From NCBI GenBank assembly GCA_047972145.1, contig JBKEAI010000072.1:1-11764 (forward strand): 11,764 nucleotides of DNA, given 5' to 3'. The stretch comes from JAMLGJ01 sp047972145 (GTDB lineage: Bacteria > Actinomycetota > Acidimicrobiia > Acidimicrobiales > Microtrichaceae). The notes below the pieces were generated by a model. It saw nothing but the letters and a program-made list of their open reading frames with translations. It ran no database searches and had not been told where the DNA came from. Shown here one piece after another: positions 7,112 to 11,764 of the stretch (position 1 is the first letter of the stretch; every line of letters starts with the position of its first letter). The translations under genes and the position numbers were made by a program.

Positions 7112-7251
7112 GGGTCGCTCAGGGACGTCTCGTCGAGGTCCCTCCAGCCTCCCGCTGCGGGTGGATTCGGCCGTGAGCCCCGCAGGCGCAGGAACGCGGC
7201 CAACAGCGCACCCATGGCGATCGCCACACCGGCGACTCTGGAACGGTTCAC
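7108..7251 (-). CDS. 47-residue single-helix membrane protein, unidentified
   Basis: A short gene filling the gap between tRNA-Ile and the dehydrogenase-like gene. From the GTG at 7249-7251 it encodes MNRSRVAGVAIAMGALLAAF (residues 1-20), then a basic turn (LRLRGSR), a Pro/Gly-rich stretch and an acidic tail (GGWRDLDETSLSDP). This looks like an N-terminal membrane helix with a short polar C-terminal tail. Its TGA overlaps the GTG of the next gene (GTGA). About 80 percent of third codon positions are G or C, as expected for coding DNA here. The start is 2 nt beyond the tRNA 3' end, so no Shine-Dalgarno is possible outside the tRNA; GTG at 7227 or ATG at 7215 are alternatives. Function unknown. 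Confidence rests on coupling, composition and the helix. Confidence 0.6.
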   Translation of the reverse strand: MNRSRVAGVAIAMGALLAAFLRLRGSRPNPPAAGGWRDLDETSLSDP

Positions 7252-7252
7252 G

Positions 7253-7326
<74 letters not shown>

Positions 7327-7356
7327 GCACGGCGGTCGGCAAGCGTACCTTGACGC

Positions 7357-7917
7357 CTACCCCTGCGGCGAACGGGTCTCGAGCCCCTCGGGTGGCACCT
7401 CGTCGGCGGACCACGCTGCGGGCCTGACTCCCACAGGACGAGCCGTCTCCTCCTCGATGACCGAGATCCAGATCCCCCCGATGATGTCGCTGACCAGGTT
7501 GAACACCAGGGTTCCGACCACCCCTGCCGCCGCCAACCCGAGCGATATCAGCAGGCTGACGAGGCCGAACTGCCTGAACAGGACGTCGCCGGAGAGCTTG
7601 AAGTCCTCCAACTGGAGGCTGTCGTTGAAGAAGTCCTCGAGGCTGCTCAGCGCCCCTGTGCTGTTGGCGACCGACCAGATGATCACCGACGCGATCATCA
7701 CCACGATCCATAGGCACAGCGCCATGAGCAACGACAACTTGAGCACGGACCAGGGGTCGATGTGGCGCACCAGCCGGCGGACCCGACGGGCCTCGAAGCG
7801 CTGCCGGCGGTACCCGAGCACCCGTCGCTCGTTCGGGTCGGTCCCACGAGCTCCGTCCACGTGTTGGACGGGGCGCGGCTCGGTTCGCTCCGACGCGGAC
7901 TCGGTGGTGGCGGTCAC
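7357..7917 (-). CDS. DUF3566 membrane protein of the gyrase operon
   Basis: A 186-residue protein of the family of mycobacterial Rv0007, encoded after gyrA in most actinobacteria; molecular role not established. The first 40 residues are polar and likely disordered. The family core starts at RRVRRLVRHIDPWSVLKLSL (44-63), followed by a helix (about 61-85), the amphipathic SLEDFFNDSLQLEDFKLSGD (92-111) and a second helix (about 117-145). The conserved FNLVSDIIGGIWISVIEEE (139-157) follows, then a polar tail. The GTG at 7915-7917 is preceded by GGTAGGATCC, giving a moderate ribosome binding site, and lies 10 nt after the stop of the TadE-like gene, so the genes are almost certainly co-transcribed. 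Longer in-frame extension to 7983 would overlap that gene and lacks family similarity. Confidence 0.92.
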   Translation of the reverse strand: MTATTESASERTEPRPVQHVDGARGTDPNERRVLGYRRQRFEARRVRRLVRHIDPWSVLKLSLLMALCLWIVVMIASVIIWSVANSTGALSSLEDFFNDSLQLEDFKLSGDVLFRQFGLVSLLISLGLAAAGVVGTLVFNLVSDIIGGIWISVIEEETARPVGVRPAAWSADEVPPEGLETRSPQG

Positions 7918-7927
7918 CTGCGGGATC

Positions 7928-8236
7928 CTACCGTCGGAGCCCCATGGCCGCGGCAGTTGCCCCGACGCCTGCCCGACGCACACGCACGACCCGCACCGGG
8001 CCCAGGGCGCGGCGTGAGCTCACAACAGCGTCGTTGGCCGACGCCACGGCGTCTCCGGCCTCGTCCCCACCGGTGGCCTCGGCGAGAGCGACCGCGTCCG
8101 CGGTGGCCGAGGCCCGCTGCGCCTCGATGATGGCGCCGCCACTGCGGGCCGCCTCGAGCATCACCACAGCCCCAAGTGCTATCAGAGCGACAGCAACGAC
8201 GGTGGCCGCGCAACGCTCACTGCGCCGGCGCTGCAC
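7928..8236 (-). CDS. Small TadE-like membrane protein overlapping the end of gyrA
   Basis: A 102-residue protein with an N-terminal hydrophobic helix (about 9-29: CAATVVAVALIALGAVVMLEA), then EAQRASATADAVALAEA (38-54). That arrangement, with a helix followed by A-x-x-x-A-D-A-x-A-L-A, is typical of TadE/TadG-like pilin-like proteins and of the small actinobacterial TadE-like proteins (Rv3654c group). Such proteins are inserted by the N-terminal helix with the rest outside. The GTG at 8234-8236 is chosen because GGAGGG lies 5 nt upstream, inside gyrA. It overlaps the gyrA 3' end by 20 nt in another frame and ends 10 nt before the DUF3566 start. No Tad pilus genes are in the window, so a role in pilus assembly is unsupported. 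The family call is from pattern, with moderate certainty. Confidence 0.72.
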   Translation of the reverse strand: MQRRRSERCAATVVAVALIALGAVVMLEAARSGGAIIEAQRASATADAVALAEATGGDEAGDAVASANDAVVSSRRALGPVRVVRVRRAGVGATAAAMGLRR

Positions 8237-10820
8237 CGGCACCCTCCGCTCGACCGTCACCATCCGCTTCACCAGTACCATCGCCGTCACCAACAGCACC
8301 CCCGTCCGGGTCACCCTCACCGGAGTCGTCCTCGTCGCTCGCGAGCACCCGTGCTACCGCGGCAACCTGGTTGTCCTCCCCCGGATGCATGACCCTCACC
8401 CCGGAGGCGTCACGCCCCTGCACCGAGATGTCGGTGACCGCGGTTCGGATGACCACCCCCGCGTCGGTGATCATCAACACCTCGTCGTCGGGTTCGACCA
8501 GGAAGCCGTTGACGAGGTGTCCACGCTCCTCGGAGACGCGTTGTGCCCTGATCCCCTGGCCCCCGCGCTTCTTCGTCGCATAGTGCTCCAGGGATGTGCG
8601 CTTTCCGAAGCCCCTGTCGGTGACGGTCAGCAGCACGTCGTCGTCACCTTTGACCGCATCGGCACCCACCACCACATCGTCGCCGAGCAACCTGATGCCA
8701 CGCACTCCGCTCGCGGTGCGGCCCATCGCTCGCACGTCGTGCTCGGAGAATCGGATCCCCTTGCCGTTGCGGGTCACCAGGAGCAGGTCGTCGTCCCCCG
8801 AGGTGGGCAGTACCCGCACGAGCTCGTCGCCGTCGCGCAGGCCGATCGCTATGAGCCCATCGCTTCGCGAGCTGTCATAGGCGTTGAACGCCGTCTTCTT
8901 GACCACGCCGTTGCGCGTCACGAAGAACAGGTACCGGTGCGTCTCGTAGTCGCGGGTGTCGATGATCGCCTCGATCCGTTCCTCCGGTGCGAGGTTCAAC
9001 AGGTTGACGATCGCCTGGCCCTGGGCATGGCGATCGCGCTGGGGAATCCGGTGTGCCTTGAGCCGGTAGACCTTGCCCCTGTTGGAAAAGAACAGCAGGT
9101 ACGCGTGGGCGGACGTGTACAGCAGGTGCGTGATCACGTCCTCCTCACGCAGCTTGGCTCCCGCCACACCGCGCCCACCGCGCCCCTGGGTTCGGAACGC
9201 ATCCGCAGCGACCCGCTTGAGATAGCCGCGATCGGTCATGAGCACCACGACGTCCTCGTCGTCGATGAGGTCCTCCACGTCGAGGTCACCATCGTCGTGT
9301 TCGAGGGTCGAGCGCCGCGGCGTGGCGAACTTCTCCCGGATCTCGGCGAGCTCCTCTGAGATGGTCGCGCGCAACTTCGACTCATCAGCGAGGATCGCCT
9401 CGAGCTCCGCGATCGTCGCCCGTAGCTCGGCGAGCTCTTCCTCTAGGCGTTCACGGCCCAAGCGGGTGAGGGTGGACAGGCGCATGTCGACGATCTCGGT
9501 GGCCTGGATCTCACTGAAGCCGAACGAGTCGTCCTGGAGCGCGACGATCGCCGCGGCACGGTCAGCCGAGGCCCGGATGGCAGCGATGATCTCGTCGATC
9601 TGGTCGAGTGCGGAGAGGAATCCCTCGACGATGTGCGCCCTGCGCTGTGCCCGCTCGAGGCGGAACTGCGACCGCCGGGTGACCACCTCGCGCTGGTGCG
9701 CCACGTAGTGCACCAGCGCGTCGCGCAGGGTGAGCGTGCGGGGCACCCCGTCGACGAGGGCGACCATGTTGACCCCGAAGGTGCTCTGAAGGGGACTGTG
9801 CTTGTAGAGGTTGTTGAGGATCACATGCGCGTTCGCGTCGCGCTTCAGCTCGATCACCAGGCGCGTGGTGCCCCGGGAACGTTCGTCGCGGATCTCGCGG
9901 ATCCCCTCCACCGTGCCGGCGTTCGCGAGCTCCGCGATCTTCTCGGAGATCGACTCCACCGAGGTCTGATACGGGATCTCTGTGACCACTATGCGCTCGC
10001 CGCCGTTGTGGTCCTCTATCTCGGCCCTCGCGCGCAGCTTCACCGACCCCCGACCGGTGCGGAACGCCGAGACGAGCCCCGCGCGACCCATGATCATCCC
10101 ACCGGTGGGAAAGTCGGGACCCAGCACGAACTCCATGAGGTCGTCGGTAGTCGCCTCGGGATGCTCCAGCAGGTGCACGGTGGCGTCGATCACCTCGCCG
10201 AGGTTGTGGGTGGGGATGTTGGTCGCCATGCCGACCGCGATCCCCTGGCTCCCGTTGACCAGCAGGTTCGGAAAACGCGAGGGCAACACCGTGGGTTCGT
10301 CGCCCGAGGCATCGAAGGTGGGGGCGAAGTCGACGGTCTCCTCGTCGATCCCCGCGAGCATCTGCATCGCGATCGCCGAGAGCCTGCACTCGGTGTAGCG
10401 GTACGCGGCGGGCGGGTCCGACGGTGAACCGAAGTTGCCGTGCGGGTCCACCAGGGGATGCAGTAGGGAGAACGACTGGCCCATGCGCACGAGCGCGTCG
10501 TACACGGCCTGGTCACCGTGGGGGTGGTACTTGCCGATCACATCGCCGACCACGGTGGCAGACTTCTTGTGGTTGCGGTCCGGTCGCAGTCCGGCGTCGT
10601 GCATGGCCCAGAGGATCCGGCGGTGCACCGGCTTGAGGCCGTCGCGCACATCTGGCAATGCCCTCGACACGATGACCGACATCGCGTAGTCGAGGAACGA
10701 CTGCTCCATCTCCTGTTGGATCTCGATGGAGTCGATCGCACCGATGGAGGTGACCGGGCCTTGCCCGCCGTCGTCATCGGTGGGGTCCGTGTTGCCTGAC
10801 TCTGGTGGGTTGTCGCTCAT
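8217..10820 (-). CDS. gyrA: DNA gyrase subunit A
   Basis: Breakage-reunion subunit of type IIA topoisomerase, which introduces negative supercoils as A2B2 with GyrB. It has 867 residues. The winged-helix core begins at about 30 (LDYAMSVIVSRALPDVRDG, 43-61). The catalytic tyrosine is Tyr142 in AAYRYTECR. Tower and coiled coil run to about 500, the gate motif is near 430-450, and the beta-pinwheel C-terminal domain spans 520-825. The GyrA-box position reads QGRGGRG (545-551), with a second RGG loop KKRGGQG (750-756). A Gly/Asp-rich acidic tail (828-867) may modulate activity as in E. coli. In the quinolone pocket, HPHGDQAVYD has Gln104 where E. coli has Ser83; Asp108 keeps the Asp87 position. 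The ATG at 10818-10820 gives the usual core distance; GAGG lies about 14 nt upstream, rather far. The 3' end overlaps the TadE-like gene. Confidence 0.98.
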   Translation of the reverse strand: MSDNPPESGNTDPTDDDGGQGPVTSIGAIDSIEIQQEMEQSFLDYAMSVIVSRALPDVRDGLKPVHRRILWAMHDAGLRPDRNHKKSATVVGDVIGKYHPHGDQAVYDALVRMGQSFSLLHPLVDPHGNFGSPSDPPAAYRYTECRLSAIAMQMLAGIDEETVDFAPTFDASGDEPTVLPSRFPNLLVNGSQGIAVGMATNIPTHNLGEVIDATVHLLEHPEATTDDLMEFVLGPDFPTGGMIMGRAGLVSAFRTGRGSVKLRARAEIEDHNGGERIVVTEIPYQTSVESISEKIAELANAGTVEGIREIRDERSRGTTRLVIELKRDANAHVILNNLYKHSPLQSTFGVNMVALVDGVPRTLTLRDALVHYVAHQREVVTRRSQFRLERAQRRAHIVEGFLSALDQIDEIIAAIRASADRAAAIVALQDDSFGFSEIQATEIVDMRLSTLTRLGRERLEEELAELRATIAELEAILADESKLRATISEELAEIREKFATPRRSTLEHDDGDLDVEDLIDDEDVVVLMTDRGYLKRVAADAFRTQGRGGRGVAGAKLREEDVITHLLYTSAHAYLLFFSNRGKVYRLKAHRIPQRDRHAQGQAIVNLLNLAPEERIEAIIDTRDYETHRYLFFVTRNGVVKKTAFNAYDSSRSDGLIAIGLRDGDELVRVLPTSGDDDLLLVTRNGKGIRFSEHDVRAMGRTASGVRGIRLLGDDVVVGADAVKGDDDVLLTVTDRGFGKRTSLEHYATKKRGGQGIRAQRVSEERGHLVNGFLVEPDDEVLMITDAGVVIRTAVTDISVQGRDASGVRVMHPGEDNQVAAVARVLASDEDDSGEGDPDGGAVGDGDGTGEADGDGRAEGAGAAPAQ

Positions 10821-10927
10821 CGTGTGGTTACCGTCCTCGGTGAGATGGCGAGTCGATCCCCGACCCGTGAACCAGAGCCTGCGGGTACCGGAACTTCACT
10901 GTGGGGCTGACTCACTGTGGGGCTGAC
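10821..10927 (-). other. gyrB-gyrA intergenic spacer
   Basis: A 107-nt spacer, longer than other gaps in the gyrase block. Its gyrB-proximal end carries the 16-bp tandem duplication described separately. The rest contains no recognisable promoter or terminator. A separate gyrA promoter cannot be excluded. Confidence 0.4.
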
Positions 10928-10930
10928 TCA
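10896..10930. repeat. 16-bp tandem direct repeat spanning the gyrB stop codon
   Basis: Two perfect copies of TCACTGTGGGGCTGAC (10896-10911 and 10912-10927) are followed by TCA (10928-10930), the first three bases of a third copy and the complement of the gyrB TGA stop. On the minus strand three TGA triplets result at 16-nt steps, one in each reading frame. Confidence 0.9.
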
Positions 10931-11764
10931 GATGTCGAGGAACCGGACATCTGAGGCGTTGGATTGGATGAAGTGCTTGCGGGACTCGACGTCCTCGCCC
11001 ATGAGGATCGAGAACACCTCATCTGCGATGGCGGCCTGTTCGACCGACACCTGCAACAGGGTGCGCTGGGCGGGGTCCATCGTGGTCTCCCAGAGCTCCT
11101 CGGCATCCATCTCGCCCAGGCCCTTGAGCCGCTGGAAGTCGTTGGTGTGCTTGGGGTGCTCACGCAGGAACGCTTCCTTGGCGGGGTCGTCCTTGAGGTA
11201 GACCTTGTTGCGACCGACCTCGGTGGAATACAGGGGAGGTTGCGCGATGTAGACGTGGCCCCCCTCCACGGTGGGCTTCATCTGGCGGAACAGGAACGTG
11301 AGCAGCAACGTGCGGATGTGTGAGCCGTCCACATCGGCATCGCACATGATGATGATCTTGTGGTAGCGGAGTTTCGTCTCGTCGAAGTCCTCGCCGATCC
11401 CCGCGCCGATCGCCGAGATGAGCGCCTGGATCTCGGTGTTGGCCAACATCCGGTCGGGGCGGGCACGCTCCACGTTGAGGATCTTGCCCCTGATCGGCAG
11501 GATCGCCATCGAGGCGGGATCGCGGGCGTCCTTGGCGGAGCCGCCTGCGGAGTTGCCCTCGACGATGTAGATCTCCGAGTCGCGGGGATCCTTGTTGGAG
11601 CAGTCGGTCAGCTTGCCTGGAAGCCCGGCACCGTCGAGCACGGAGCGCCGACGGGTCGCTTCCCTTGCGCTGCGCGCAGCCTCTCTGGCCCTCGCGGCCT
11701 GGACCGCCTTGGTGAGAACCCGCTTCGCCTCGGCTGGATGTTCCTCCAACCAGACCGCCAGGTG
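10928..11764 (-). CDS. gyrB: DNA gyrase subunit B, 3' part (TOPRIM and C-terminal region)
   Basis: The last 278 residues of the ATPase/TOPRIM subunit of gyrase; the 5' part lies beyond the right edge. The visible frame begins HLAVWLEEHPAEAKRV, still inside the protein. The TOPRIM metal site is EIYIVEGNSAGGSAKDARD, with LPIRGKILNVERAR (a quinolone-pocket region) after it and the acid cluster IIIMCDADVDGSHIRTLLL, which binds catalytic Mg2+. The C-terminus has QRLKGLGEMDAEELWETTMD and ends SDVRFLDI, the classic GyrB terminus. The TOPRIM motif reads Glu-Gly-Asn-Ser, where E. coli and Mycobacterium have Glu-Gly-Asp-Ser (E. coli Asp426); the Asn codon is AAC at 11552-11554. The 165-residue insert of some Gram-negative GyrB proteins is absent. 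It is followed by gyrA after 107 nt. Confidence 0.98.
   Translation of the reverse strand, partial: HLAVWLEEHPAEAKRVLTKAVQAARAREAARSAREATRRRSVLDGAGLPGKLTDCSNKDPRDSEIYIVEGNSAGGSAKDARDPASMAILPIRGKILNVERARPDRMLANTEIQALISAIGAGIGEDFDETKLRYHKIIIMCDADVDGSHIRTLLLTFLFRQMKPTVEGGHVYIAQPPLYSTEVGRNKVYLKDDPAKEAFLREHPKHTNDFQRLKGLGEMDAEELWETTMDPAQRTLLQVSVEQAAIADEVFSILMGEDVESRKHFIQSNASDVRFLDI

Noticed and set aside
7944..9359. A 471-codon plus-strand open frame across DUF3566, the TadE-like gene and gyrA
   Set aside because: It lies antisense to well-supported genes and its length reflects the high-GC composition. The translation shows no recognisable domain.

Overview
The window is high-GC DNA with short intergenic gaps, frequent GTG starts, possible leaderless promoters and strong third-position GC. 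It most likely comes from an actinobacterium (Actinomycetota). The order gyrB - gyrA - DUF3566 membrane protein - tRNA-Ile(GAT) is the classic actinobacterial gyrase neighbourhood. The FliA/WhiG-type sigma factor and several poorly described proteins are compatible with Acidimicrobiia, but that class assignment is an inference.

Layout from left to right: (1) the first codons of a minus-strand gene leaving the window (1-62); (2) a plus-strand DUF4436 membrane protein (180-1172); (3) a convergent minus-strand coiled-coil protein that looks like an ABC/SMC-type ATPase with lost nucleotide-binding motifs (1197-3137), preceded on the same strand by a TesB-type acyl-CoA thioesterase (3184-4023); (4) a divergent plus-strand histidinol-phosphatase-like inositol-monophosphatase-family gene (4069-4935), converging through a GC hairpin on (5) a FliA/WhiG sigma factor (4967-5866) with a long, hairpin-rich upstream region; (6) a Rossmann-fold dehydrogenase-like protein (6098-7111), translationally coupled to a 47-residue membrane protein (7108-7251) that starts 2 nt after tRNA-Ile (7253-7326); (7) the gyrase block on the minus strand: DUF3566 (7357-7917), a 102-residue TadE-like protein overlapping the end of gyrA (7928-8236), gyrA (8217-10820) and the 3' part of gyrB (10928-11764).

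The minus-strand genes from gyrB down to the dehydrogenase-like gene are closely packed and could form one transcription unit that includes the tRNA. The sigma factor lies beyond a hairpin and an AT-richer patch and probably has its own promoter.

Most notable points: both quinolone-pocket positions of gyrase carry unusual residues (GyrA Gln where E. coli has Ser83; GyrB Asn where E. coli has Asp426). A membrane microprotein may be translated from a message whose 5' end is made by tRNA 3' processing. An SMC-like protein has degenerate Walker motifs. A perfect 16-bp tandem duplication at the gyrB stop puts TGA in all three frames. No CRISPR array, insertion sequence or defence cassette was seen.
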